From the NCBI GenBank assembly GCA_002340325.1, contig DDLV01000105.1, forward strand, positions 82,828 to 146,827: a stretch of 64,000 nt of DNA, read 5' to 3'. Shown in pieces: positions 39,154 to 48,597 of the stretch (position 1 is the first letter of the stretch; every line of letters begins with the position of its first letter). The notes under the pieces were generated by a model. It saw nothing but the letters and a program-made list of their open reading frames with translations, was not told the origin of the DNA and made no database searches. Source of the DNA: Glaciecola sp. UBA2563 (GTDB lineage Bacteria > Pseudomonadota > Gammaproteobacteria > Enterobacterales > Alteromonadaceae). Made by a program: the position numbers and the translations under genes.

Positions 39154-40172
39154 TCTGACAAATAATCTGTAACCGCTTTTTTTGGCGTCCTGTCTGATCT
39201 GTATAGGCCCCAATTTTTTTCGGCAATTCCGTCAGCTTTGTCAAATCCACCTTTCCATTTTTCATCAAATGATTGAAAGTAAAAAGACGCGATTTCATTT
39301 TCAGCTAACCATCTGCGGTATTCTGCAAAGAATAACGATTGCGCATTTTCACTGGCTTCTGCAATGATTAATCTTTCATCACCATTTGAAGAGATTGAAC
39401 TAGTTGTCCAACCGCTTTCTCCAAGAACGATCTGTTTTGCGGGGTAGCGAGATGATATGTCGTTGTAAATTGATTCAGTCCATTCGACAGCATTTTCAAG
39501 CGTCTGCGAATTCCACATCGCATAGGCGTGTAAAACAATAAAGTCTACCGCTTCTGCTACAGGGGCGCTCCAAGGTTTGTTAAAAAAGTTGTAATCATCA
39601 GCGATTGTGACAGGGACAGACGTCTCATTCTTTACTTTTGCTACCCATTCCAGATACATCGGGATCTCATCAACTTCAAACTTATGTGCAGACCAGTCAA
39701 CAAATATTTCATTGCCTAGGTTCACTGCAACAATAATGTCAGGGTACTTATTCGCTAATGAAATTACACGTTCTATTTCAGCATCATTCTCTGTTTTTGT
39801 CTTCTTGCCTTCTATCCATGCGCCCTGCATAACGCGGATAGGTAGATTGTGTTTCTCAATTACATGTAACACCTGCTCGCTTGCGACATCGGCGCCGTAT
39901 AGTCGAATCAGATGCCAAGCCAAGTCTTTATTGGCAGTTAAAATCTTGAGATCTTCAAGAACATCCTCTTCTGACGGCACAATCCCTTCATCAGGACCTT
40001 GCCCGTCGCGGTATGGGCTATATGCAATACCAAGTCCTATCCATTTGCCATCAAGTGTCGGATAAAATACCGGTGCTTCTTTCATTTGATTAGACATCAT
40101 ACTGCAACCACTTCCGAGTAATATGGTGACTACACAAACCAACATGGTCGCGCTTTTTATTAGTGTTTTCAT
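39150..40172 (-). CDS. GH17-family glucanase-like lipoprotein
   Basis: A 340-residue predicted lipoprotein (lipobox LGSGC, Cys23) with the fold signature of glycoside hydrolase family 17: GIAYSPYRDGQGP at about 48-60, IRLYG, the acid/base in NLGNE (E155), VLHAYAMW, and the nucleophile in LGESGW (E252), ending in FDEKWKGG and WGLY. GH17 enzymes cut or transglycosylate beta-1,3-glucans, so laminarin or an endogenous glucan is the likely substrate. Anchoring in the membrane suggests action in the periplasm or at the surface. It stands alone, without the TonB and transport genes of a polysaccharide locus. Confidence 0.87.
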   Translation of the reverse strand: MKTLIKSATMLVCVVTILLGSGCSMMSNQMKEAPVFYPTLDGKWIGLGIAYSPYRDGQGPDEGIVPSEEDVLEDLKILTANKDLAWHLIRLYGADVASEQVLHVIEKHNLPIRVMQGAWIEGKKTKTENDAEIERVISLANKYPDIIVAVNLGNEIFVDWSAHKFEVDEIPMYLEWVAKVKNETSVPVTIADDYNFFNKPWSAPVAEAVDFIVLHAYAMWNSQTLENAVEWTESIYNDISSRYPAKQIVLGESGWTTSSISSNGDERLIIAEASENAQSLFFAEYRRWLAENEIASFYFQSFDEKWKGGFDKADGIAEKNWGLYRSDRTPKKAVTDYLSD

Positions 40173-40344
40173 AAACCACCATTGTAAAAAATTTGTTGTA
40201 TTTATTCTTTGAAAGGTTTAAAAGTCAACGTAAAAACGATAATTGGGGAAGAACGAAAGTTAACGTGGATAATTTACTTAGAAAGTGAGGGTGTACAGTG
40301 TGCCTCTATAGTGAGAGTTATTGTTCCAGTGAGTAGAACATTTA

Positions 40345-40536
40345 TTAGATGTCTGCCACCCCCTTTCGTACCAGACATTTTTCTAAAATATCTCGTTTTT
40401 TACTTTCAGAAAAGTCGGTCCATCCAACGATCTCATCAAGATGCCGAAAGCAGCCTAGACAGATGTCGTTTTCGTTAAGGCAGCAGTTTCGTATACAAGG
40501 TGAATCAACGTGTTCGCATTTTTGTCTAATCGTCAT
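40345..40536 (-). CDS. DUF1289 small cysteine-rich protein
   Basis: 63 residues matching the DUF1289 pattern: DSPCIRNCCLNENDICLGCFRHLDEIVGWTDFS in pieces, with cysteines at 7, 14, 18, 19, 26 and 29, then a conserved Glu-Ile and Trp. These small proteins are thought to bind a metal or Fe-S cluster; function is not established. The ATG at 40534-40536 gives a length typical of the family. The region between it and the GH17 gene (40173-40344) holds nothing I can identify. Confidence 0.82.
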   Translation of the reverse strand: MTIRQKCEHVDSPCIRNCCLNENDICLGCFRHLDEIVGWTDFSESKKRDILEKCLVRKGVADI

Positions 40537-40636
40537 AAAACCCAGAGGTTTATCCTGATGTATTGCATGATATGTATACTTAATCGTATGAAAAACGTAT
40601 CGCTAAAATTTTTTTAAATTATTAGAGTGTAAAAAA

Positions 40637-41839
40637 ATGAGAAAAAAAATCGAGTTTGAAAGCAACGGCAATGTATTAGCAGGCTTGATGGAAACACCAT
40701 CGAGAGCGCCTCGCGCATATGTACTTTTTGCGCACTGTTTTACGTGTGGCAAAGATATCGCGGCGGCATCGAGAATTTCGAATAATCTGGTTGCGCTGGG
40801 TTTCGCTGTTTTGCGCTTTGATTTTACTGGCTTGGGAAACAGTGATGGCGATTTCTCTAACACTAATTTTTCCTCAAATCTCGATGATTTATTAGCAGCA
40901 TCGGCGTATCTAAGCGAGCACTTTGAGCCGCCTAAACTTTTAGTCGGTCATAGTCTGGGTGGAGCAGCTGTTCTCTCTATTCAAGACAGATTGCCATCAG
41001 TAAAGGCGATCGTCACGATTGGCGCACCTGCAACCGCGCACCGCGTAAAAAACAACTTTGTAGACTCACTCGAAAAGATTGAATCAGAAGGTACCGCAAA
41101 AGTGAAATTAGGGTTCCGTGAATTTACGATAAAAAAACAGTTTTTGGAGGATTTGGATAATTACTCTGATAAACATTTCGCCCTAGCAGGTAAGGCGTTG
41201 CTTATTATGCACTCGCCCGTAGATGAAACAGTCCCCATTGAACAGGCAGAGAGAATATACAACTGGGCAAAACACCCCAAGAGCTTCGTCAGCCTCGACG
41301 ACGCCGATCATCTTTTGACGCGCAAATCAGATTCTCACTATGTCGCACAAGCCATTTCAGGGTGGGTTTCTCGCTACATCCCGGACAACCTTGAGAATGG
41401 ACTAGACAAAAAGGCAGCGACTAAAACGGGAACAGATCAATCAACTGAGACCGTAACTGTAGAAGAAAAAGATCACAAATTTACCCAGACCGTTTTGGGA
41501 TATGATCACGTTTGGTTAGCGGATGAACCGGTGTCAATGGGCGGCCAGAATTTGGGGCCAAACCCTTATGAACACTTACTTGCTGCGCTTGGCACATGTA
41601 CATCGATGACAACACGAATGTACGCGACTCACAAAAATCTACCATTGAAACACGTTAGCGTTGAGTTGAGCCATCATTCGCATGACGATGGGACACAAGA
41701 GTTAAAGAGACAACTTACCGTTGAGGGCGATCTCACTGATAAAGAGCGAGCGAGAATTTTAGAGATTGCTGACAAGTGTCCAGTGCACAGGACACTGACT
41801 GGAAAACTCAAAATTACTACCGAGTTAAAAAGCAACTAG
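40637..41839 (+). CDS. Bifunctional alpha/beta hydrolase and OsmC-family protein
   Basis: A 400-residue fusion. Residues about 1-255 are an alpha/beta hydrolase with [22 protein letters not shown], nucleophile elbow VGHSLGGAA and a late catalytic His in DADHLLTR. Residues about 270-400 are an OsmC-like peroxide/thiol domain with [30 protein letters not shown] and DKCPVHRTL, where the two cysteines are the peroxidatic and resolving pair. This fusion is widespread in proteobacteria; the joint substrate is unknown. The gene overlaps the convergent CvfB-like gene by 15 bases at the 3' end. Confidence 0.92.
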   Translation: MRKKIEFESNGNVLAGLMETPSRAPRAYVLFAHCFTCGKDIAAASRISNNLVALGFAVLRFDFTGLGNSDGDFSNTNFSSNLDDLLAASAYLSEHFEPPKLLVGHSLGGAAVLSIQDRLPSVKAIVTIGAPATAHRVKNNFVDSLEKIESEGTAKVKLGFREFTIKKQFLEDLDNYSDKHFALAGKALLIMHSPVDETVPIEQAERIYNWAKHPKSFVSLDDADHLLTRKSDSHYVAQAISGWVSRYIPDNLENGLDKKAATKTGTDQSTETVTVEEKDHKFTQTVLGYDHVWLADEPVSMGGQNLGPNPYEHLLAALGTCTSMTTRMYATHKNLPLKHVSVELSHHSHDDGTQELKRQLTVEGDLTDKERARILEIADKCPVHRTLTGKLKITTELKSN

Positions 41840-42688
41840 CTTAATGAGGTCTTTTTGTATGATGATCTTATTGTCTTTATAAAGTGCACCTAAGGCTTTT
41901 TTATAGGCACCTTTGCTAGTTTTAAATCGTTGATAGATTTGTTCGGGCGTGCTCTTGTCGGTGAGGCTGGAAATTCCACCATGCGCACGTAAATCCTCGA
42001 GAATAGATTCCGCTAAGCTATTTCTTTCCGCCTTATTGTGTCTGTGCAAACGTAAATCGACTTTGCCGTCTTCTCGTATGTTTTTTATAAAGCCGTTGAT
42101 GGATTGTCCAATTCGAATTTTTGTTGGTAGCTCATTGTGATAAAGCATTCCATAATGAAACGTTCTAGTTTGGTCACTTGTTTCTGCAGTATCACAACTA
42201 AATAGCGCTTTGTAACCAAGTGGCGTTTTTGCATAAACTAACAGAGAAATCTCACGGTCTGGATACGACTTATCTGTAAAAGGTGTCAAATACGCTTCAA
42301 TTTTGCTGTCTGCGATTAGTTGACTTCGCTTGTCGTCTTCAATCAGTCGCACAACAACAGGTGAGTTTACTGCGATTTGACTATGCATATTTCGCTTCGG
42401 TAGGAATAAATCTGGCTTTATGCCCCATTCAAGAAATGCACCGGGCTTAACGATTGAAACAACTTGCAAACTTGCAAATTGTCCATTTGTAATTTTGGGA
42501 CTTAATAAAGTCCCTTCTAAGGCATAGTCTTGATTGTAATAGACGAACACATTGATGGATTCGCCTATGTCAAATTGCCGTTGCTGATATGGAATGAATG
42601 CGCTGCTACCATCATCAGATTCAGCAGTTAACCCCATCGGCAGTTGTTCGGTGACTTTTAACAGATTGAACTGGCCTGGCACTATCAT
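41825..42688 (-). CDS. CvfB/YitL-like S1 RNA-binding protein
   Basis: A 287-residue protein ([12 protein letters not shown] start at ATG 42688; a TTG at 42724 would add 12 residues). It has three S1-like oligonucleotide-binding units and a C-terminal winged helix, as in CvfB of Staphylococcus: [17 protein letters not shown] is the hallmark, [17 protein letters not shown] is a later S1 motif, and [18 protein letters not shown] the winged helix. Family members bind RNA and affect virulence-gene expression in Gram-positives; the role here is unknown. Its 3' end overlaps the hydrolase-OsmC gene. Confidence 0.88.
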   Translation of the reverse strand: MIVPGQFNLLKVTEQLPMGLTAESDDGSSAFIPYQQRQFDIGESINVFVYYNQDYALEGTLLSPKITNGQFASLQVVSIVKPGAFLEWGIKPDLFLPKRNMHSQIAVNSPVVVRLIEDDKRSQLIADSKIEAYLTPFTDKSYPDREISLLVYAKTPLGYKALFSCDTAETSDQTRTFHYGMLYHNELPTKIRIGQSINGFIKNIREDGKVDLRLHRHNKAERNSLAESILEDLRAHGGISSLTDKSTPEQIYQRFKTSKGAYKKALGALYKDNKIIIQKDLIKLVAF

Positions 42689-42848
42689 TGAAAGAAACTC
42701 ATGGTAAAATCTAGGGTTAAACAAATGCGAAAAGCTAGAAAATACAAGTTATCACCGTACCTCGTGTTAGCACAAGTATAACAGGGTAATGCGTCGACAA
42801 ATAGAGAGCAAATCGCGAACACCTGATTCAAGGTATTAAATAGTAACT

Positions 42849-43583
42849 ATGAAATTAAATGCAGATCTCGGCGAAAGTTTTGGCCAGTGGCAATTTGACG
42901 CCGACGCCAATGTTATGCCATTTATCGATATGGCAAATATCGCGTGCGGTTACCATGCTGGTGATGCCAACTCCATGCACGCTGCTATTCATTTGGCGAA
43001 AAAGTACGGTGTTGAAATTGGTGCGCATCCATCATATCCGGATTTACAGGGGTTCGGCCGCAGGAGCATGCGTATTCCTTGCCCTGAACTGACAAATATG
43101 CTGCATGCTCAGATAGCGACATTGGAGGGTATGGCAAATTGTCAAAGCGTAAACATGCGTTTTGTAAAGCCGCATGGCGCTCTGTATAACGATATGATGA
43201 AGAATCAACGAATTTTTGAAGACGTCCTCTTTGCAATTTCAACGTATCACCAAAAATACCCACTTGTTATACAAGCACTGCCGAACAATCATCTGCATCA
43301 ATCGCTCGCACACGACTATGGCGTTGACCTGTTATTTGAAGCGTTTTGTGACAGAGCGTATGACAACACAGGTTTTCTGGTATCAAGAGAGCGAGAAGGC
43401 GCGTTGCTTGATGATAAAGCCAGCATCGAACAAGCATTGTCTATTATTCGAGAAGGTACTGTTAACTCTATTGACGGTCATCAACTTTCAATAAAAGTAG
43501 ATACCCTTTGCGTGCATGGTGATAATCCAAAAGCATTAGCCATTACAGAATCGCTGCGGTCTATCATTAATGATGCGCAGTGA
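42849..43583 (+). CDS. pxpA: 5-oxoprolinase subunit A (LamB/YcsF family)
   Basis: Part of the ATP-dependent prokaryotic 5-oxoprolinase PxpABC, which opens 5-oxoproline to glutamate. The 244-residue protein has the family start LNADLGESFG, NIACGYHAGD, IGAHPSYPD, FVKPHGALYN and a C-terminal CVHGDNP. It heads an operon of four genes: pxpB starts 14 bases before its end, followed by pxpC and a class IV transaminase. Confidence 0.95.
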   Translation: MKLNADLGESFGQWQFDADANVMPFIDMANIACGYHAGDANSMHAAIHLAKKYGVEIGAHPSYPDLQGFGRRSMRIPCPELTNMLHAQIATLEGMANCQSVNMRFVKPHGALYNDMMKNQRIFEDVLFAISTYHQKYPLVIQALPNNHLHQSLAHDYGVDLLFEAFCDRAYDNTGFLVSREREGALLDDKASIEQALSIIREGTVNSIDGHQLSIKVDTLCVHGDNPKALAITESLRSIINDAQ

Positions 43584-44271
43584 GCTGTCGTTTTCATCGG
43601 TTGGCGAGAGTGCAATCCTTGTTGCGTTTTATCGTGAAACCTCACAGAATTTGGCTACGCGTAACCAATTAATCTCAATTTTTACAAGGCAATTGCTTAA
43701 TGTATCTCCTCAATGGCTGCTAGATGTCTTACCATCCTTCGATACACTTTTGGTCAATTACAATGATGCAATGATTGATCGTTTTGGTGTTATTTCTTTT
43801 TTAAGTGCATTGGTTACTGAAGAAGTGGTTACAAATCAAAAAGACTTTGAAAGTAAGCAACACTGCATTCCTGTTTTCTTCGGAAGGCCTACAGAAGATT
43901 CACCTTTTGATTTGGATAAGATACTTGTCCAAAAAAACATAGACGAAGAGCAGTTTATCCGTGATTACGTTGATATCTCTTATCGGATTTATGCGATCGG
44001 TTTTCTTCCTAACTTTGCTTACTGCGGAGAGATATCTGAGCACTTATCAATGCCAAGACTGCCTTCGCCGCGCAGTTTTGTGCCAAAAGGCGCAGTGGCA
44101 ATCGCAGATAGGCAAACGGCCATCTATCCTCAAAACTCTGCAGGTGGTTGGAACATTCTTGGATACACGCCTGTGACGCATGAATTTGGTGGTCAGATTC
44201 AGTTTGACGTCGGTGATGAACTCGTGTTTGAACCTATCTCACACCAACGATTTATGGCTATGAATGAATAG
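43570..44271 (+). CDS. pxpB: 5-oxoprolinase subunit B (KipI-like)
   Basis: A 233-residue subunit B of 5-oxoprolinase. It has the family motifs YDWLL-like PQWLLDVLPSFDTLLV, YRIYAIGFLPNFAYCG, LPRLPSPRSFVPKGAVAIA (in pieces) and NSAGGWNILGYTP. It overlaps pxpA by 14 bases and is followed after 4 bases by pxpC, so all three are coupled. Slightly longer than the E. coli protein (218). Confidence 0.93.
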   Translation: MMRSELSFSSVGESAILVAFYRETSQNLATRNQLISIFTRQLLNVSPQWLLDVLPSFDTLLVNYNDAMIDRFGVISFLSALVTEEVVTNQKDFESKQHCIPVFFGRPTEDSPFDLDKILVQKNIDEEQFIRDYVDISYRIYAIGFLPNFAYCGEISEHLSMPRLPSPRSFVPKGAVAIADRQTAIYPQNSAGGWNILGYTPVTHEFGGQIQFDVGDELVFEPISHQRFMAMNE

Positions 44272-44275
44272 ATAA

Positions 44276-45289
44276 ATGGTAGACAGGGCGCTTATTAGCA
44301 TTAAACAGCTTGTGGGGTTTGCTCACCTAGTTGACAGTGGACGCAGACGTGGCCAGCGTGTTGGATATGCACAGTCTGGCGCTGCTGACTGGATAAGTTT
44401 CCAACTCTCTAATGCGCTGGTCGGTAACAGCGTCGATGGGCCTGTTATTGAGGTTATGCTTGGAAGTATTGCCTTTAAAGCTGAAGCGGACTTAGTGCTG
44501 GCGGTGGGCTGCGTCATGGCAACGTCTTCTCAGCAGTTATCCATCGAAATCGACGGAGTCCAATCAAAAATAAACCAAGGGATCAGTGTTAGGCGTAACC
44601 AGAACATCGTCATTCGCAATGATAATAGCGTAAATTATTTCTATATTGCACTTGCAGCCAAAATAAATGGGCATTTGCTATTTGGAAGCGTGTGCACGGT
44701 TCCTCGTGAAAAAACCAAAACACACAATAATGTGTTGGCCGTAAATCAAATCTTAAAAGGCGAAGCGATTGATAATGTGCGCAGAGGTAAACTCCGCAGT
44801 CTATTCAGCAATAAGGAACTCATTAACGAGACGGTAAAAAAAGTAAGGGCACTTCAAGACTATGTCAATATGGGAACAGAAGTGCTTTTCTTTCAATTTT
44901 GCTATCAGCATATGGATTTTGATTTCATTCAGAAACAAAGGTTCACCAACAGCGAATATCGTATAGGAAAAGAGGCTGGAAAAATGGGGATAAAGTTACA
45001 AGGCCCACCTATTTTAACCCAACGACGGGCATTACTTTCTGAAGGTATATGTCTGGGTGCAATTCAAATCAGCGCAGAAGGTCAGCCTATGATCCTTTTA
45101 AATGACCGGCAAACGTTGGGTGGATATCCCAAAATTGGCGTAATAGGCAGTGTCGACTGTGCAAGGATTGCGCAAAAATCGATGGGTAGCATTATACGCT
45201 TTGAGTCAAAGGATGTTGACATGCTGAGAACGCGACGCCTTTTAACTAATAGCTTAATCCAGAGCATTCGCGATATACTATCAAAGTAG
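44276..45289 (+). CDS. pxpC: 5-oxoprolinase subunit C (KipA-like)
   Basis: A 337-residue subunit C, with GRRRGQRVGYAQSGAADWISF near the start, then LLPGDR-like positions, and GIKLQGPP, SEGICLGAIQIS, GQPMILLNDRQTLGGYPKIG near the end. These are the carboxyltransferase-like motifs of the KipA/PxpC family. The middle (MGTEVLFFQFCYQ) is divergent compared with E. coli. It completes the ATP-dependent 5-oxoprolinase with pxpA and pxpB. Confidence 0.92.
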   Translation: MVDRALISIKQLVGFAHLVDSGRRRGQRVGYAQSGAADWISFQLSNALVGNSVDGPVIEVMLGSIAFKAEADLVLAVGCVMATSSQQLSIEIDGVQSKINQGISVRRNQNIVIRNDNSVNYFYIALAAKINGHLLFGSVCTVPREKTKTHNNVLAVNQILKGEAIDNVRRGKLRSLFSNKELINETVKKVRALQDYVNMGTEVLFFQFCYQHMDFDFIQKQRFTNSEYRIGKEAGKMGIKLQGPPILTQRRALLSEGICLGAIQISAEGQPMILLNDRQTLGGYPKIGVIGSVDCARIAQKSMGSIIRFESKDVDMLRTRRLLTNSLIQSIRDILSK

Positions 45290-45318
45290 TCGTAAAAATC
45301 CCAAGGGAGTGATGTTAG

Positions 45319-46176
45319 ATGTCAACCGTGTACCTAAATGGACAATTTATTAGTGCAAATGATGCGAAGATCTCGCCCATGGATAGAGGGTTTTTATTCG
45401 GTGACGGCATTTATGAAGTGATCCCCTGTTTTCATGCGAAACCTGTTGGCTTATCTTTGCATTTGGCTCGAATGAAAAATGGATTGGCAGAACTCAAAAT
45501 TAAGTATGACGTTGATGTTGAAACATGGGTATCAATTATAAATACGCTATTGAAGTCCATGCCTGGTAGCGCAAATGCAATATACATACACGTCAGCAGG
45601 GGAGCAGATAGCAAGCGTTTTCATGCATATCCAAATGATATTGCGCCAACAGTGTTTGCATATGCGTTTCCTATAGCTGACGAGCAGCCACTTGATGTAA
45701 GCGCTGTGAAAACATACAAGGTGAAGACAGATAGAGATCTACGCTGGCAACGCTGCCATATTAAGTCGACCTCACTCTTGGGCAATGTCATGCATTTTCA
45801 ATCTGGTCAAGATAACGGGCTGGATGAAGTTATTCTGTATAACGACAAAGGTGAAATCACCGAGGCAGCAGCATGCAATGTGTTCGTTGTAAAAAACGGC
45901 GTTATAAGCACTCCGCCGCTCGATAATCATATCCTGCCCGGGATCACGAGAAAAATCATTATTGATGCTCTTTCGAAAATGCGAAACATCAAAGTCGAAG
46001 AGCGAGCGATAGATAAATCGGAGCTTCTTGATGCTGATGAAGTTTGGATTTCTTCCTCAAGTAAAGAGATCGCCCCAGTGATAGAGATTGACGGTAACCT
46101 TGTTGGGAATGGGCAAGCGGGAAGCGTATGGTTAAATGCTCAAACCGCCTATAACGAATACAAATTTAACGCGTAG
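45319..46176 (+). CDS. Class IV aminotransferase, D-amino-acid transaminase type
   Basis: A 285-residue PLP enzyme of fold type IV. Evidence: SPMDRGFLFGDGIYEVIP at the N-terminus, HLARM, the catalytic Lys in HIKSTSLLGNV, ITEAAACNVFVV, and ILPGITRKIIIDAL. The order and length fit D-alanine/D-amino-acid transaminase (dat), which exchanges D-Ala, D-Glu and keto acids; a branched-chain or aminodeoxychorismate lyase role is less likely. RBS GGGAG precedes ATG 45319. It lies 29 bases after pxpC, so it is likely in the pxp operon and could link D-glutamate and 5-oxoproline turnover. Confidence 0.85.
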   Translation: MSTVYLNGQFISANDAKISPMDRGFLFGDGIYEVIPCFHAKPVGLSLHLARMKNGLAELKIKYDVDVETWVSIINTLLKSMPGSANAIYIHVSRGADSKRFHAYPNDIAPTVFAYAFPIADEQPLDVSAVKTYKVKTDRDLRWQRCHIKSTSLLGNVMHFQSGQDNGLDEVILYNDKGEITEAAACNVFVVKNGVISTPPLDNHILPGITRKIIIDALSKMRNIKVEERAIDKSELLDADEVWISSSSKEIAPVIEIDGNLVGNGQAGSVWLNAQTAYNEYKFNA

Positions 46177-46319
46177 ATTTTTGATTACCGAGAAGTAGGT
46201 CTAGATAGTGCTAACCGCATGCGAAAGGCAAATCAGCTCAACGCTTGTAATTAACATCAAATTTGCCTTGTCCGATGCAAAGACTATTATGAATTAAAAC
46301 GGTTAAGGAGTCTTTGGCT

Positions 46320-47135
46320 ATGCAACAGCTTAAGAGCAATCATGAAGTGGACTTGTTAAATAGGGTTATGCAGTTTCAAATCGGCCCTGAAAATACCTCG
46401 TTAAGCTTCGAAAAGCGCCTCGCAAGGGACAACAATTGGTCAATTCAGTTTGCAAAGCAGGCCATTATCGAATACAAAAAGTTTATATACTTGATTGCAT
46501 CTACAAACTCTCCAAAAACACCGTCAGATGCAGTCGATCAAGTTTGGCATCTTCATTTAAACTATACCGAATCATATTGGGATGAACTCTGTCAGAACAC
46601 TATTGGTAGAAATATACATCACGGACCAACAAAGGGCGGGGCATCAGAGGGACAGCGATACCGCGAACAATACATCGAAACACTGGAAAGCTATCACGAT
46701 GTATTTGGAATACCTCCAAGTAGTTTTTGGCCGGACGTCGACAGCAGATTTTCAAACAGTGTTAGGTTTCAAAGAGTCGATACAAATGCTTTCTGGTCGA
46801 TTAAAAAGCCATCGCAGAATACATATAAATGGGCGTGCTTTTTTACACTACCTTTATTACTGACGGCTTGTGTGTTTACTGAAAATGGCAGTATGAATCT
46901 TATCTTTATCATCGCCGTGATTGCGGTAGTTTTAGCTATAGTATTGCGCAGTAAAGCAAAATACGGACAAAGCAAACAAAATCGAAACAAAAGCGGTGGA
47001 GAAGTCGGGATTACGTTCACTGGCGCGGCCGGTGGAAAATCTAAGGAAGGTAAAGGTCACGACAGTGATGGTTCAGACGGCGGTGGCAGTGATGGTGGTG
47101 GTTCAGGATGTGGTTCTGGTTGTGGAGGAGGCTAA
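46320..47135 (+). CDS. Glycine-rich domain protein (GRDP/DUF1399-like) with membrane anchor
   Basis: A 271-residue protein from ATG 46320, with AAGGAG nine bases upstream (a TTG at 46314 is an alternative). Residues about 1-155 match the plant-type glycine-rich-domain family (AVDQVWHLHLNYTESYW, YIETLESYHDVFG). Then come two hydrophobic segments at about 180-222, a Lys/Asn-rich linker, and a C-terminal tail of Gly, Ser, Asp and Cys (GGGSGCGSGCGGG). Related bacterial proteins are described only by the domain. The Cys pair in the tail could bind metal or cross-link. The gene ends inside a terminator shared with fur. Confidence 0.78.
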   Translation: MQQLKSNHEVDLLNRVMQFQIGPENTSLSFEKRLARDNNWSIQFAKQAIIEYKKFIYLIASTNSPKTPSDAVDQVWHLHLNYTESYWDELCQNTIGRNIHHGPTKGGASEGQRYREQYIETLESYHDVFGIPPSSFWPDVDSRFSNSVRFQRVDTNAFWSIKKPSQNTYKWACFFTLPLLLTACVFTENGSMNLIFIIAVIAVVLAIVLRSKAKYGQSKQNRNKSGGEVGITFTGAAGGKSKEGKGHDSDGSDGGGSDGGGSGCGSGCGGG

Positions 47136-47160
47136 GACTAATTCTTAGCCTCGCAGTTTT
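47128..47160 (+). terminator. Strong intrinsic terminator of the glycine-rich-domain gene
   Basis: GAGGCTAAGA (47128-47137) and TCTTAGCCTC (47143-47152) form a perfect 10-bp stem with a 5-base loop, followed by GCAGTTTT. It overlaps the stop codon (47133-47135) and also lies at the fur 3' end, so it may serve both strands. Confidence 0.75.
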
Positions 47161-47563
47161 CATTGGTGCAATTCCCGTAAAGGTAAAGACTGTGATGCGT
47201 TAGGCTCATATTATTTGCTTTGGCAACTTCTGATTGCCTTTCTTCGATCACTTCATCTTCAAATTCAATGACTTTTCCGCATTGTAGACACACTAAATGG
47301 TCGTGGTGCGCTTTTTGACTGATTTCAAATACAGATTTGCCGCCTTCAAAGTGATGTCTATTCAATATGCCAGCATCATCGAATTGGTTTAACACGCGAT
47401 AAACAGTGGCTAGACCTATATCTTCGTTCATATCAATGAGTTTTTTATACACATCCTCCGCGCTGATATGCTGGTTTTCGGGCTCCTGAAGAATTTCCAA
47501 AATCTTTAATCTGGGTAAGGTGACTTTTAGTCCAGCTTTCTTTAATTCTTTATTTTGATCCAT
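47138..47563 (-). CDS. fur: Ferric uptake regulator
   Basis: Fe(II)-dependent repressor of iron uptake. The 141-residue protein has the N-terminal winged helix (GLKVTLPRLKILEILQ, LATVYRVLNQFDDAGI) and the metal sites HHDHLVCLQCGKVIEFED and a late His/Cys cluster (CTNENCEAKN). I start it at the ATG at 47561-47563 (MDQNKELK), with GAGG upstream, rather than at 47587. The neighbour order fur-fldA is typical of gammaproteobacteria. The 159-bp upstream spacer contains an AT-rich promoter region; I see no clear Fur box. Confidence 0.96.
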   Translation of the reverse strand: MDQNKELKKAGLKVTLPRLKILEILQEPENQHISAEDVYKKLIDMNEDIGLATVYRVLNQFDDAGILNRHHFEGGKSVFEISQKAHHDHLVCLQCGKVIEFEDEVIEERQSEVAKANNMSLTHHSLYLYGNCTNENCEAKN

Positions 47564-47746
47564 GGTAACCTCATTAGTACTGGGCAAAAAGTATTATAGG
47601 TAAGAAATCGCTATTTGGCATTAGCGGTTATTAAAATAGTGTTAATAAATAGCTAGAAACGCATGCGCAATTGCATGCATGTTGATATCAGTTTTTAGTT
47701 AGTCAACAACATCCATGTCAATTAGCCTACTTGCTGCAGTTATTTG

Positions 47747-48271
47747 CTAGGAAAGTTCATCTAAGCACATTTCTTCTTTGAGCTGTGCGCACCACTTCAG
47801 AATGCGTTCGTCAGTTAGCTCGGGTTGTCTATCTTCATCTATACCCAAACCAATAAAATGGTCGTCATCCGCCATTCCCTTTGATGCTTCAAAATCATAT
47901 CCTTCTGTAGGCCAGTGCCCAATAATGATAGCGCCTTTAGGTTCGACGATATCTCTTATCATTCCCATTGCGTCGAGAAAGTATTCGGCATAGTCCTCTT
48001 GGTCACCGCACCCGAAAATTGCCACAAGCTTGTCTTGAAAATCAATTTCTTCCAAGTCAGGAAAAAAATCGTCCCAGTCGCACTGCGCCTCGCCGTAGTA
48101 CCACGTCGGGATCCCAAACAAGAGTAAATCAAATTCAGCTATTTGTTCTTTCGTGCTTTTGGCGATGTCATGAACGTCAATAAGATGTTTACCCAATTCC
48201 TTTTGGATCATCTTAGCGACGTGCTCTGTATTGCCTGTATCACTGCCAAAAAATAAACCAACACTAGCCAT
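47747..48271 (-). CDS. fldA: Flavodoxin
   Basis: A long-chain FMN flavodoxin of 174 residues. FFGSDTGNTEHVAKMI is the FMN phosphate loop, PTWYYGEAQCDWDDFF binds the isoalloxazine ring, and FGCGDQEDYAEYFLDAMG is the second ring loop. It supplies low-potential electrons, replacing ferredoxin under iron limitation. It is upstream of fur on the same strand. The next gene upstream, DUF2788, lies 26 bases away and forms a likely operon with it. Confidence 0.96.
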   Translation of the reverse strand: MASVGLFFGSDTGNTEHVAKMIQKELGKHLIDVHDIAKSTKEQIAEFDLLLFGIPTWYYGEAQCDWDDFFPDLEEIDFQDKLVAIFGCGDQEDYAEYFLDAMGMIRDIVEPKGAIIIGHWPTEGYDFEASKGMADDDHFIGLGIDEDRQPELTDERILKWCAQLKEEMCLDELS

Positions 48272-48297
48272 ATAAGAATACCTCTAAAATCTGTGGG

Positions 48298-48522
48298 TTA
48301 AATACCATAAACGAGTTTTATTATGCCTTTTATCGCAAACCCTAAGGCGCCTAAACCCAAAACGCCATAAGCGACCATCCTGCCGCCAAGTGGGACATCG
48401 TTTTTTTTCATCACATCATGAACAGCAAAAAACATCAGTAGAAACAAGACGACTAAGGAAACGTCTAATGCGATTGCTTCAACTTTTTGGTACGTTTCAG
48501 GAGACACCCAAACATCCTTCAC
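48298..48522 (-). CDS. DUF2788 small membrane protein
   Basis: 74 residues with two hydrophobic helices (about 17-36 and 49-70), matching the DUF2788 family, which usually sits between ybfF and fldA in gammaproteobacteria as it does here. Function unknown; inner-membrane location expected. A weak RBS-like AAGGATG precedes the ATG. Confidence 0.85.
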   Translation of the reverse strand: MKDVWVSPETYQKVEAIALDVSLVVLFLLMFFAVHDVMKKNDVPLGGRMVAYGVLGLGALGFAIKGIIKLVYGI

Positions 48523-48597
48523 AGTGATTTTTGCGCGAATCCTACCATATCTCTATGCACTTTCAGATATTTTCAAGTTGCTCGCGCCAAAATATTC

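Noticed and set aside
47588..47746. Fur box upstream of fur
   Set aside because: The AT-rich spacer holds GTTATTAAAATAG-type sequence, but nothing close to the 19-bp GATAATGATAATCATTATC pattern.
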